Source of the DNA: Aliirhizobium smilacinae
Lineage (GTDB): Bacteria > Pseudomonadota > Alphaproteobacteria > Rhizobiales > Rhizobiaceae
Assembly (NCBI RefSeq): GCF_006335145.1
Contig: NZ_VDMN01000001.1
Coordinates: 2,143,388-2,207,387, forward strand
Direction: 5' to 3'
Length of the DNA: 64,000 nucleotides
Shown here piece by piece: positions 38,134 to 46,444 of the stretch. Both the position numbers and the translations under genes were made by a program. Numbering within the stretch: the first letter of the stretch is position 1; every line of letters begins with the position of its first letter. The notes beneath the pieces were generated by a model. That model was not told where the DNA came from, did no database searches, and saw nothing but the letters and a program-made list of their open reading frames with translations.

Positions 38134-38420
38134 TCCGATTGTCTCGACGCGTCGCCGAATGCCAGCTTACTGAACCGGCCTTTACGCTATCAATGGCATT
38201 TCTATCGTTGGTACGGCCATTGAAAAAGTGCTGAATGCTACGACGGAGTGACTGTTTGGGACGCCTGACGACCTCCGCTCATTCCAACCGGGGCGAAAAT
38301 CTCACAGCCCGATCTTCATCGCCTATTAACCATGTTCACCAACAATGGAACACACGCATCATGAGGGTGCGGTCAGAGCCATGACCATCATCGGCTCGCA
38401 GCCGAACAGGTTCCCTTAGA
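38134..38420. other. Intergenic region before the ParA gene, nothing recognised
   Basis: About 290 bp without a credible gene. A lone CtrA-like half site (TTAACC near 38327) is present, but no full motif, hairpin or repeat stands out. The parA ribosome site is weak. Confidence 0.5.
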
Positions 38421-39140
38421 ATGCCCGTCATCACTTTCGCCAACACCAAAGGCGGCGCCGGCAAGACGACTGCGGTGCTGCTGCTCGCAACTGAGCTTGC
38501 GCAGGTCGGTTATCGCGTCACCGTTCTCGATGCCGATCCGCAGCGCTGGATCTCGCGCTGGCACCAGCTTTCGCCGGCTCTGCCGCATCTCAACGTGATT
38601 TCCTATGTGACGCAGGCATCGATCGAGCGGCATATTGCCGATAACCGCTACACGACGGACTATTTCATCGTCGATCTTCCCGGCGCCCAGACCCCGCTGC
38701 TCGCCAAGGCGATCGGCCTTTCCGACCACGTGCTGATCCCGATCCAGGGCTGCGCCATGGATGCCCAGGGCGGCGCCAATGTGCTGGAACTTCTGCGTTT
38801 CCTCGATGACAAGGCGGGCATCAAGGTCCCACACTCGGTCGTGCTCACCCGCGTCAACTCGATGGTGACGACGCGCGCACTGCTGGCGGTCAAGATGCTG
38901 CTTCTCGAGCGCGGCGTCGAGGTGCTCGGTACCCCGATCATCGAACGCGCGGCCTTCCGTGACATTTTCGATCTCGGCGGCACGCTTCATACGATGGACG
39001 ATGGCCGGATCAGCAATCTCGACAAGGCCCGGCAGAACGCTCGCGCGTTTGCGCTCGAAATGCTGCGGCACGTGCCACTCAGGGGCACAAAGCCGATCGC
39101 AGAGAGCACGACCGCCCGCCGTTTCTGGCAGGCGGCCTGA
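38421..39140 (+). CDS. Orphan ParA-family ATPase (VirC1-like)
   Basis: A 239-residue deviant Walker ATPase. Walker A is FANTKGGAGKTTAVLLLATE with the signature lysine (KGGAGKT), followed by VLDADPQRWISRW and IVDLPGAQTPLL. It has no N-terminal DNA-binding extension and no adjacent ParB or parS-like repeat, so plasmid or chromosome segregation is unlikely. Orphan ParAs position chemoreceptor clusters, pili or conjugation machinery. Proximity to the che island (1.9 kb) is suggestive only. Confidence 0.88.
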   Translation: MPVITFANTKGGAGKTTAVLLLATELAQVGYRVTVLDADPQRWISRWHQLSPALPHLNVISYVTQASIERHIADNRYTTDYFIVDLPGAQTPLLAKAIGLSDHVLIPIQGCAMDAQGGANVLELLRFLDDKAGIKVPHSVVLTRVNSMVTTRALLAVKMLLLERGVEVLGTPIIERAAFRDIFDLGGTLHTMDDGRISNLDKARQNARAFALEMLRHVPLRGTKPIAESTTARRFWQAA

Positions 39141-39146
39141 GCAGGT

Positions 39147-40184
39147 TCAAGGCTTCAGCTTGATCTGCAGCTTGACGTCGGACGCATGTCCGGCGGCGGC
39201 GCGTTCGAAGGCAGCGATCGACTGGCTGAAATCGAAAGTGCCGGTGATCAGAGGCTTCAGATCGACCTTGCCCGAGGCGATCAGTTCCAGCGCCCGGTCG
39301 AAAATGTTGGCGTAACGGAAGACGGTCTCGATCCGCACTTCCTTGGAGATTGCACTCGCCACGTCGAACGGCACCGGCTCGACGGGCAGGCCGACGAGAA
39401 CGAAGGCACCGCCCGGCCGCACGAGATCGAACATGCCCTGATAGGCCTTCGGGCTGCCGCTCGCCTCGAACACCACATCAGCGCCCCAACCGGGAGTCTC
39501 TTCAGCAATCACGTCGGCAAAGGCTTTTTCGCGGATATTGACCGGGATGATGCCGGGATATTGCGCGGCGATCTTCAGTTTGTCGGCGCTCAGGTCCGAA
39601 ATGAAGACGCGGGCGCAACCGCCGGCAAGTGCCGCCAGCGCCACCATGATGCCGATCGGGCCGGCACCGATGACGGCTGCCACGTCGCCCGGCTGTAGCC
39701 TGGCGCGGGTCGCGGCCTGCATGCCGATCGCAAACGGCTCGACCATCGCCCCTTCCTCGAAGGACACGTTGTCGGGCAGTTTGTAGGTGAAGGCCGCCGG
39801 ATGGACGGTATAGGGCGCCAGCACGCCGTGGATCGGCGGCGTCGCCCAGAAACGCACGTCCGGATCGACATTGTAGAGGCCAAGCTTTGAGGCGCGCGAC
39901 GAGAGGTTGGGGATGCCCGGCTCCATGCAGACCCGGTCGCCGACCTTGAGGTTCTTCACCTCGGCGCCGATTTCGACAACGATCCCGGCAGCCTCATGGC
40001 CCAGCACCATCGGTTCGCGCAGCACATAAGGGCCGATCGCGCCGTGGGTGTAATAATGCACGTCGCTGCCGCAGACACCGACTGTGTCTATCTCGATCTT
40101 CACGTCGCCAGGGCCGACATTCAGCGGAAGATCGATCTCCCGCAGCGCCAGCTTGCCTTTCTGCTCCAGTACAAGAGCCTGCAT
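39147..40184 (-). CDS. Zinc-dependent polyol dehydrogenase (xylitol/D-xylulose reductase type)
   Basis: A 345-residue medium-chain dehydrogenase. Catalytic zinc ligands lie in [15 protein letters not shown], the GHEAAG block and the acidic residue in [11 protein letters not shown]. The NAD fold is [20 protein letters not shown]. The structural-zinc lobe of four cysteines is absent ([18 protein letters not shown]), as in sorbitol-dehydrogenase-like enzymes. Likely oxidises xylitol to D-xylulose or a similar polyol. No sugar transporter is adjacent. Confidence 0.85.
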   Translation of the reverse strand: MQALVLEQKGKLALREIDLPLNVGPGDVKIEIDTVGVCGSDVHYYTHGAIGPYVLREPMVLGHEAAGIVVEIGAEVKNLKVGDRVCMEPGIPNLSSRASKLGLYNVDPDVRFWATPPIHGVLAPYTVHPAAFTYKLPDNVSFEEGAMVEPFAIGMQAATRARLQPGDVAAVIGAGPIGIMVALAALAGGCARVFISDLSADKLKIAAQYPGIIPVNIREKAFADVIAEETPGWGADVVFEASGSPKAYQGMFDLVRPGGAFVLVGLPVEPVPFDVASAISKEVRIETVFRYANIFDRALELIASGKVDLKPLITGTFDFSQSIAAFERAAAGHASDVKLQIKLKP

Positions 40185-40491
40185 GTGTTTTCCTTCCCTA
40201 TTGTCCGGAACAGCCCGGCTGCCTTTTCGGCAGCTCAGGCCATGGGGTGTTCATTCCAGTCTTGACATACATAGCCGCGCAAAAGCCGCCGCGCGACTGG
40301 GCGTCGCGTGACAAATGAGAAATATTTCGCAGAAGAAACTTTTGCTCATTCGCTCGCACCGGATGAAAAAACGCGCCTCGCCTGACAGCCGTCATCTTTA
40401 TAAAGGTCGGTGGTAGCAGGCCGCGGACCAATCCCTATATTGATCCCGGCGCAAGCCGCTTTTAAGGCGCGATGAGCAAGGACCGATTTCG
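40185..40491. other. Divergent intergenic region, polyol dehydrogenase / yghU
   Basis: About 307 bp without a gene. A small CTGCC-TTTTC-GGCAG hairpin lies near 40220, in the leader of the dehydrogenase. The rest must hold the two divergent promoters; I could not assign a regulator site. Confidence 0.5.
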
Positions 40492-41397
40492 ATGACCGAT
40501 AAATCCCCCGCCGACAATTTCCCCGCAGGTTACGAACCCTCCAAGATCTGGACCTGGGAAAAGGGCAATGGCGGCCAGTTCGCCAATATCAATCGGCCGA
40601 TCGCCGGCCCGACGCAGGAGAAAGAACTGCCGGTCGGAAAACATCCGCTTCAGCTTTACTCGCTCGGCACGCCGAACGGTGTCAAAGTCACGATCCTGCT
40701 TGAGGAGCTTCTGGCGGCCGGACATTCCGGTGCCGAATACGATGCCTGGCTGATCAATATCGGCCAGGGCGATCAGTTCGGTTCGGGCTTCGTCGATATC
40801 AATCCCAACTCGAAAATCCCGGCGTTGATGGACCATGCGCCGAAGGATGGCGGCAAGCCGCTGCGTCTGTTCGAATCCGCCTCGATCATGACCTATCTGG
40901 CAGAAAAATTCGGCGCCTTCCTGCCCACGGACTTGCGGACACGTGCCGAAACCCTGAACTGGCTGTTCTGGCAGATGGGCTCGGCGCCCTTTCTTGGCGG
41001 CGGCTTCGGGCATTTCTATGCCTATGCGCCGATGAAGATCAAATATGCGATCGATCGTTATGCGATGGAGGTCAAGCGCCAGCTCGATGTGCTTGATCGG
41101 CATCTTGCCGACAACCAGTTCATGGCGGGCAAGGAATATACGATTGCCGACATGGCGATCTGGCCATGGTACGGCAATCTGGCACTTGGTCAGGCTTACG
41201 GCGATGCCGGTGACTTCCTCGACGTTCAGAGCTATAGGAACCTGCAACGCTGGACGGCAGAAGTTTTAGCTCGGCCGGCAGTGAAGCGTGGACGTATGGT
41301 CAACCGGACATCCGGCGAGCCTTCCGAGCAGCTACGCGAGCGTCACGACGCTTCCGATTTCGACACCAAGACGGTCGACAAGGTCGCAAACACTTAA
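40492..41397 (+). CDS. yghU: Glutathione S-transferase-like disulfide reductase (YghU type)
   Basis: A 301-residue member of the nu-class GSTs. The long N-terminal extension before the thioredoxin-fold domain (residues 1-50, KIWTWEKGNGGQFANINRP) is diagnostic of YghU. LYSLGTPNGVKVTILLEELL and NPNSKIPALMDH form the glutathione site, and LFESASIMTYLAEKFG leads to the helical domain. YghU uses two glutathiones for disulfide-bond reductase and peroxidase activity. A small unknown gene follows after 12 bp. Confidence 0.92.
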   Translation: MTDKSPADNFPAGYEPSKIWTWEKGNGGQFANINRPIAGPTQEKELPVGKHPLQLYSLGTPNGVKVTILLEELLAAGHSGAEYDAWLINIGQGDQFGSGFVDINPNSKIPALMDHAPKDGGKPLRLFESASIMTYLAEKFGAFLPTDLRTRAETLNWLFWQMGSAPFLGGGFGHFYAYAPMKIKYAIDRYAMEVKRQLDVLDRHLADNQFMAGKEYTIADMAIWPWYGNLALGQAYGDAGDFLDVQSYRNLQRWTAEVLARPAVKRGRMVNRTSGEPSEQLRERHDASDFDTKTVDKVANT

Positions 41398-41409
41398 AGG
41401 AACCACGAC

Positions 41410-41787
41410 ATGGCAAACCTGCCCGAAATGACCAAACACCGCGGTTTTCCGGGCGGGATGCCAAGCACGGGGATTCAGTTCACCATCCGTCGCGCCAATC
41501 CGAAAGGCGTGACACCGCTCAAGGCCATTCCCCGGCGGAAACGTCCGGGAATGGCCGAACACCGGGTCGATGCTGCCTTCCTGCATGCGCTCTGGCACCA
41601 TTTCGGCAATGAGCCGTTCGAACGCGGCAATCTCGATGCCGCTCGCCTCAGCCTTCTGTTCGGCCGCGAGGTGCTGCCGGCGGACAAGGAATTCGATCCC
41701 CTGTCCTATCAGTCGATGCTCGTCATCAATGAAAAACTCGCCCGCGAGAATTTCCCGGAATCGTTCGAAAACTTCTTCGAAATCTGA
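41410..41787 (+). CDS. Small conserved protein of unknown function after yghU
   Basis: A 125-residue soluble protein with a basic, proline-rich N-terminal half (RRANPKGVTPLKAIPRRKRP) and an acidic C-terminal half (ENFPESFENFFEI). It starts 12 bp after yghU with an AAGGAACC ribosome site, so it is probably co-transcribed. No motif or family recognised. Confidence 0.65.
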   Translation: MANLPEMTKHRGFPGGMPSTGIQFTIRRANPKGVTPLKAIPRRKRPGMAEHRVDAAFLHALWHHFGNEPFERGNLDAARLSLLFGREVLPADKEFDPLSYQSMLVINEKLARENFPESFENFFEI

Positions 41788-41799
41788 TCCGGGAAAAGG

Positions 41800-42738
41800 T
41801 CAGGCCGGCCATGCCGCCTGCAGGCTGCGCGTGCGCGCAACCCAGGCGGCGCCTTCCTTTGCATGATGAAAACCGTTCGCCAGCGGTGCTGCGGCATAAA
41901 GCTGCCGAAGTTTTGCGACGGCTGCATCCGCATCCACCGTTTCGTCCAGAACCGCACGGTGCAGCTTTGCCACCGCCACCATGTCACAATCCTGCGGCGA
42001 CAGACGAAACGAACGCACACCCGCTTCGACCAGATGATCCAGTTCGCCCAGCAGCGACTGGCAGGCATGCGACACCGTCTGCACGCCGTTCAGCGCCAAG
42101 AAGGACTGGCGATCCAGGGTTTTTACCGGCAGCCCATCCGGATCCTCGCGGCAGACGAACTGGCAATTGTCCTTGATCTTGCCCTTGGAACGGGCATGGG
42201 CGCAGCGTGCCGAGATTGCCAGCGGCATGCGGCCGAAGGCAAAAACCTCGAAATCGATGTCCGGGAACTCGGCAACGATTTCCCGGACCGAGGAGAAGGG
42301 CAATTCCGGCGGCAGGCAGATGCGTCTTGCGCCGCGGCTTGCTAACAGCCTTGCGGTCGGCGCGTTATAGACATTGACCAGCGGCCCGATCGTGTGCGGC
42401 TTGTCCTTCAGGATCGCCAGCGCCGACAGGTCGTTGGCCTCCAGCAGATGCTCGCTCACCTCCGCCATTTCGCGGATCTGCTTGGCTTCGCGGTTGAGTG
42501 TCACCAGCGCCAGCGTCGACAGGATCACCGTCTTGCCGGCGCTTTCCAGGCGCTCGACGACGTCGGCCAGATGCGGCTCGATGAAATGCTGGCGTTTCGA
42601 ACAGACGGTTTCGCCGATCACCACTCGGTCCACGGGTGCTTCGTCGGCAATGCGGAAGTGAAAATCCCGCCACTTTTCCGCATCCCAGAGATAATAGACC
42701 GGCCCGAGCGTCAGGCTGGTTTTCTTCATATCGGTCAT
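41800..42738 (-). CDS. ubiV: Oxygen-independent ubiquinone hydroxylation protein UbiV
   Basis: A 312-residue U32-peptidase-family protein, no longer a peptidase. Iron-sulfur cysteines are C46, C179, C192 and C196 (SARCAHARSK, DNCQFVCRED), matching the spacing of E. coli UbiV (C180/C193/C197). With UbiU it hydroxylates the quinone ring without O2, using prephenate as oxygen donor. It lies 5 bp after ubiU in a ubiT-ubiU-ubiV operon. Confidence 0.93.
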   Translation of the reverse strand: MTDMKKTSLTLGPVYYLWDAEKWRDFHFRIADEAPVDRVVIGETVCSKRQHFIEPHLADVVERLESAGKTVILSTLALVTLNREAKQIREMAEVSEHLLEANDLSALAILKDKPHTIGPLVNVYNAPTARLLASRGARRICLPPELPFSSVREIVAEFPDIDFEVFAFGRMPLAISARCAHARSKGKIKDNCQFVCREDPDGLPVKTLDRQSFLALNGVQTVSHACQSLLGELDHLVEAGVRSFRLSPQDCDMVAVAKLHRAVLDETVDADAAVAKLRQLYAAAPLANGFHHAKEGAAWVARTRSLQAAWPA

Positions 42739-42743
42739 GACGC

Positions 42744-43721
42744 TTATCTCCAGCGTTTCTCATAGGCGCCGGACGTCGTTTTCTGCCCTTCGCTCATGCT
42801 GCGCAGACGCGCCAGAAGCGGTGCGCGGCGTTCCGGCGGGCTGTTCAGAGCCGCCTTCATGGTTGATACAACCTCGGCCACATAGGCCTTGCCGCGCTGC
42901 CGGCCCTCGATCTTCAGAGCCTTCACACCGGCTGCCTTCAGCGCTTCCAGCTCGCCCATGACGTCCAGCGAGACCGGGTCTTCGAAGGCATAACCATTGC
43001 TGTCGGCAATATCGAAACGCCCCTTGCACAAGGTCGGGTAACCCGCCGCTTCGCCGGCCGGAAAGCGGTTGATGGTGAATTCGCCGAGTTCGGAGACGAG
43101 TTCGCCGCCATCCTTGCGGTAACGGACATGGCTTGCCGGCGAACAGACGCCGTTCATGTTGGGCGATTTTCCGGTCGCATAGGAAGAGAGCGAACAGCGA
43201 CCTTCCGCCATGACGCAGAGCCCGCCGAACACGAAGACTTCCATTTCGCAGCGGATATTCTTGCCGATCCGCGCGATGTCGGCGATCGTCAATGTGCGTG
43301 GCAGAACGACACGCTGGGCATTGAATGCATCGACGAGGAAATTGATCGCATCCGGATTTGACGCCGACGCCTGGACCGAAACGTGCAGCCGCTGCTGCGG
43401 ATACCGTTCCGCCACATGCGCCATCAGACCGAAATCGGCCAGAATGAGGGCGTCAGCGCCTGATGCCACGGCATCGGCTGCGCCCTTGTACCAGATCTCT
43501 TCGGCGCCTGCGCGCATGAAGGTGTTGAGCGCCACGAAGGTCTGCGTGCCCCGGCTTTTGGCATAGGCGATCGATTGCTTCAGTTCCTCGCGGGAAAAGT
43601 TGAGGCCCGGAAAATTGCGGGCATTGGTCTCGTCGCGAAAACCGCAATAAACGGCATCGGCACCGGCATCGACGGCCTCGTGAAAAGCGGCCGGCGTGCC
43701 TGCGGGGCAGATCAGTTCCAT
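42744..43721 (-). CDS. ubiU: Oxygen-independent ubiquinone hydroxylation protein UbiU
   Basis: A 325-residue U32-family protein. C169, C176, C193 and C232 occupy exactly the positions of the four [4Fe-4S] ligands in E. coli UbiU (GGLCVMAEGRCSLSSYATG; NGVCSPASH; TLCKGR). It partners UbiV. It overlaps ubiT by 10 bp. Length matches the family (about 330 residues). Confidence 0.95.
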   Translation of the reverse strand: MELICPAGTPAAFHEAVDAGADAVYCGFRDETNARNFPGLNFSREELKQSIAYAKSRGTQTFVALNTFMRAGAEEIWYKGAADAVASGADALILADFGLMAHVAERYPQQRLHVSVQASASNPDAINFLVDAFNAQRVVLPRTLTIADIARIGKNIRCEMEVFVFGGLCVMAEGRCSLSSYATGKSPNMNGVCSPASHVRYRKDGGELVSELGEFTINRFPAGEAAGYPTLCKGRFDIADSNGYAFEDPVSLDVMGELEALKAAGVKALKIEGRQRGKAYVAEVVSTMKAALNSPPERRAPLLARLRSMSEGQKTTSGAYEKRWR

Positions 43722-44236
43722 GCTGCTGCTTCTCCTGCGGGCCTCATCTGATCCTTCAGCGCACGGTCACGAACCTCGCCGATGACACGTCTCGCAATGG
43801 GTGCGAAGGGACCGGCAAGCTTCGCCAGGTCCTTCTGCAGATCGATATTGCTGGCATCCAGCGCGTTTCGCATGGCGAGCATCGCTTCCATGTCGCCGGT
43901 CACCGAAAGATCGCGGGAAAAGAACAGCGCATCTGCGTCACAACGTCCCTCCATCAGCGCCAGAAGCAGGAAAAGCGGGGCCTCGGTCACACAATCCGCC
44001 ACGACATCCACCGGCTTGCGCAGCACGGAAATCTCCTGCCTGCCCGGCACGACGACGAAAGCCAGCGGAAGGTCGGTCGGCAGGAAGGCGAAGCGTTTCT
44101 CCCGATGCTCGTCCAGCCGTTCGAAAAGACCCGGATGAGCCTTGGCGATACGGCCGAACATAAGCCTGCAGATCCGCTCGATCAGCGGGATCGGGATCAT
44201 GTGCAGGGGTGCGGAAAGAATAGGTGGTATCTGCAT
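43712..44236 (-). CDS. ubiT: SCP2-domain ubiquinone accessory protein UbiT
   Basis: A 174-residue SCP2-type lipid-binding protein, the anaerobic counterpart of UbiJ, which binds the hydrophobic quinone intermediates for UbiUV. Signatures include RLDEHREKRFAFLPTDLPLA and LFFSRDLSVTGDMEAMLAMR. I start at ATG 44236 because the in-frame extension to 44347 crosses the divergent promoter region and the ubiD start. It is the first gene of the ubiTUV operon. Confidence 0.9.
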   Translation of the reverse strand: MQIPPILSAPLHMIPIPLIERICRLMFGRIAKAHPGLFERLDEHREKRFAFLPTDLPLAFVVVPGRQEISVLRKPVDVVADCVTEAPLFLLLALMEGRCDADALFFSRDLSVTGDMEAMLAMRNALDASNIDLQKDLAKLAGPFAPIARRVIGEVRDRALKDQMRPAGEAAAWN

Positions 44237-44298
44237 GGGCGGACGACATTTTCGTTTCAGGGTTCTACGGAACGTAAATCCCCGGTCAGCAAATCCAC

Positions 44299-44312
44299 TT
44301 GAGCTATGACAA
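44299..44312. promoter_or_regulatory. FNR/CRP-like box between ubiT and ubiD
   Basis: TTGAGCTATGACAA matches the TTGAT-N4-ATCAA anaerobic-regulator consensus at 7 of 10 fixed positions, with intact TTGA and CAA ends. It sits in the 109-bp gap shared by two operons expected to be induced at low oxygen. A weak match, so position carries much of the argument. Confidence 0.35.
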
Positions 44313-44345
44313 GGACATCTGCAGAATCTCCCGGCAGACAGAGGC

Positions 44346-45875
44346 ATGCCCCACGCCTCCCCTTCCCAGCCGGCTCCACGGCGTTACGACGACCTGCAGC
44401 ATTTCGCCCGCGAACTCGAAAATCGCGGCCTGCTGAAGCGGATTTCCCGGCCGGTCAGCCTCGTGCATGAGGTCACCGAAATCCATCGCCGCGTACTTCT
44501 CGATGGCGGGCCGGCGCTGTGGTTCGAAAAGCCCGTGGATGCGGATGGCAATGTGGCTTCGATGCCGCTTCTCGCCAATTTGTTCGGCACGCGCGAACGG
44601 ATCGAGCTCGGCTTCGGGCTGGAACCCGGCAGGATCGGCGACCTCGCCGCGCTGCTCGGTGAACTGCGAGAACCGAAGCCGCCGGCCTCGCTGAAGGACG
44701 CATTCGGAAAATTGCCGATGTTGCGCTCGGCGCTGTCGCTCGGCGTGCGGCGTCAGGTCAGCCATGCGCGTTGCCAGGAGCAGCTGCTGATCGGAGACGA
44801 GATCGATCTTGGCAAGATCCCGATCCAGTGGTGCTGGCCGGGCGAACCGGCACCGCTGGTCACCTGGCCACTCGTGGTCACCCGCGGCTTTACGGATGAG
44901 AACGACGTCAATCTCGGTATCTACCGGATGCAGAAGCTCGGTCGCGACCGGCTGATCATGCGCTGGCTTGCCCATCGCGGCGGTGCCGGGCATCATCGGC
45001 AGTGGCAAAAGGCAGGACAGGACATGCCGGTGGCGATTGCCATCGGCGCTGATCCGCAGACGATCCTTTCCGCCGTCATGCCGCTGCCGGAGGGAATGAG
45101 CGAGCTCTCCTTCGCCGGCGTTCTGCGTCGCCGCCGCAGCCGTGTCGTCAAGGCCAAAACCCAGCCGCTCTACGTTCCGGCCAATGCGGAAATCATCATC
45201 GAAGGAACCGTCTCGGCAACCGAGATGGCCGACGAAGGGCCTTATGGCGACCATACCGGCTATTACAATGCGGTGGATCGTTTCCCCGTCATGCAGGTGA
45301 CCGCGATCACCATGCGGCACAAACCGGTCTATCTCTCGACCTATACTGGCCGGCCGCCGGACGAACCGTCAGTGATGGGCGAAGCGATGAACGAGCTTTT
45401 CATCCCGCTGGTGAAAAAGCAGTTCCCGGAAATCGTCGATCTGTGGCTGCCACCGGAAGCCTGTTCCTACCGCGCGATCGTCGTGTCGATCGACAAGCGT
45501 TATCCCGGCCATGCACGGCGGATCATGCTCGGCCTGTGGTCGATGCTGCCGCAGTTCAGCTATACGAAGCTGATCATCGCCGTCGATCCGGACGTCAACG
45601 TGCGCCACTGGCCCGACGTCATCTGGGCGCTTTCGACCCGTTTCGACGCCTCGCGCGATATGGTCGTGCTTGAAAACACACCGATCGACTATCTCGATTT
45701 CGCCTCGCCGAAACACGGGCTCGGCGGCAAGCTGGGCATGGACGCAACCGACAAGATCGGCGCTGAGACGGACCGGGAATGGGGCCGGGTTCTTGCCATG
45801 ACACCGGAGGTCAAGGACCGCGTGTCCGCCATGTGGGGCGAGCTCGGCCTTGCTCCCGCCGGGGATGCATCTTGA
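44346..45875 (+). CDS. ubiD: UbiD-family prenylated-FMN decarboxylase
   Basis: A 509-residue decarboxylase, the size of E. coli UbiD (497). VNLGIYRMQKLGRDRLIMRW (prFMN/metal binding), ADEGPYGDHTGYYN (catalytic acid region) and LSTYTGRPPDEPSVMGEAMN are family signatures. It removes the carboxyl group of octa- or decaprenyl-4-hydroxybenzoate, needing prenylated FMN from UbiX. The 4-bp overlap with ubiX (TTGA) implies coupled translation. Context supports ubiquinone synthesis rather than aromatic catabolism. Confidence 0.92.
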   Translation: MPHASPSQPAPRRYDDLQHFARELENRGLLKRISRPVSLVHEVTEIHRRVLLDGGPALWFEKPVDADGNVASMPLLANLFGTRERIELGFGLEPGRIGDLAALLGELREPKPPASLKDAFGKLPMLRSALSLGVRRQVSHARCQEQLLIGDEIDLGKIPIQWCWPGEPAPLVTWPLVVTRGFTDENDVNLGIYRMQKLGRDRLIMRWLAHRGGAGHHRQWQKAGQDMPVAIAIGADPQTILSAVMPLPEGMSELSFAGVLRRRRSRVVKAKTQPLYVPANAEIIIEGTVSATEMADEGPYGDHTGYYNAVDRFPVMQVTAITMRHKPVYLSTYTGRPPDEPSVMGEAMNELFIPLVKKQFPEIVDLWLPPEACSYRAIVVSIDKRYPGHARRIMLGLWSMLPQFSYTKLIIAVDPDVNVRHWPDVIWALSTRFDASRDMVVLENTPIDYLDFASPKHGLGGKLGMDATDKIGAETDREWGRVLAMTPEVKDRVSAMWGELGLAPAGDAS

Positions 45876-46444
45876 AGCGGGTCGTGCTGGGCGTATCCGG
45901 TGCCTCGGGCGCGGTCATCGCGCTGAGGATCGGCGAGTTGCTCGCAAGTCTGCCGGATGTGGAGCTGCATCTCGTCGTCTCCGAGGCGGCGAAGCGCACC
46001 TTTGCCCACGAACTCGGACCGGATGCGCTTGGACGCCTGGTCGAATTCGCCCGTCACAATTACCCGGCTAATGACATTGGCGCCACGATCGCCAGCGGCT
46101 CGTTCAGAACTGCCGGCATGATCGTCGCACCCTGCTCCATGCGCTCTGTGGCGGCGATCGCTACCGGTCTTTCCGACAATCTTCTGACCCGTGCAGCAGA
46201 CGTGCACTTGAAGGAACGCCGAAAGCTTATTCTGCTTGCCCGCGAAACCCCGCTGCATCTCGGCCATCTGCGCAACATGGTCGCCGTCACCGAAATGGGT
46301 GCCACGATCATGCCGCCAGTGCCGGCCTTCTACCGGCGCCCGGAAACCATCACCGACATCATCGATCATATCGCTGCCCGCGCCATCGATCAGCTCGATC
46401 TCGGCCAGCCGCCGCTCGCCGTGGAATGGGACGGCGATGCCTGA
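45872..46444 (+). CDS. ubiX: UbiX-family flavin prenyltransferase
   Basis: A 190-residue enzyme that attaches dimethylallyl to FMN to make the UbiD cofactor. LGVSGASGAVIALRIGELL at the N-terminus and IVAPCSMRSVAAIATGLSDN-LLTRAADVHLKERRKLIL are diagnostic, with RETPLHLGHLRNM near residue 125. The start is TTG 45872, overlapping the ubiD stop; an earlier in-frame start (45779) would add non-family residues. It overlaps nnrS by 8 bp. Confidence 0.94.
   Translation: MKRVVLGVSGASGAVIALRIGELLASLPDVELHLVVSEAAKRTFAHELGPDALGRLVEFARHNYPANDIGATIASGSFRTAGMIVAPCSMRSVAAIATGLSDNLLTRAADVHLKERRKLILLARETPLHLGHLRNMVAVTEMGATIMPPVPAFYRRPETITDIIDHIAARAIDQLDLGQPPLAVEWDGDA

Noticed and set aside
38300..38345. CtrA site upstream of the ParA gene
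   Set aside because: Only a TTAACC half site is present; the second TTAA at the right spacing is missing.
38421..39140. Plasmid partition locus
   Set aside because: No ParB/RepB gene, centromere repeats or replication gene accompany the ATPase.
44346..46444. Aromatic-acid catabolic UbiD/UbiX pair
   Set aside because: Full-length UbiD signatures and linkage to ubiTUV favour ubiquinone synthesis, though catabolic decarboxylation cannot be fully excluded.
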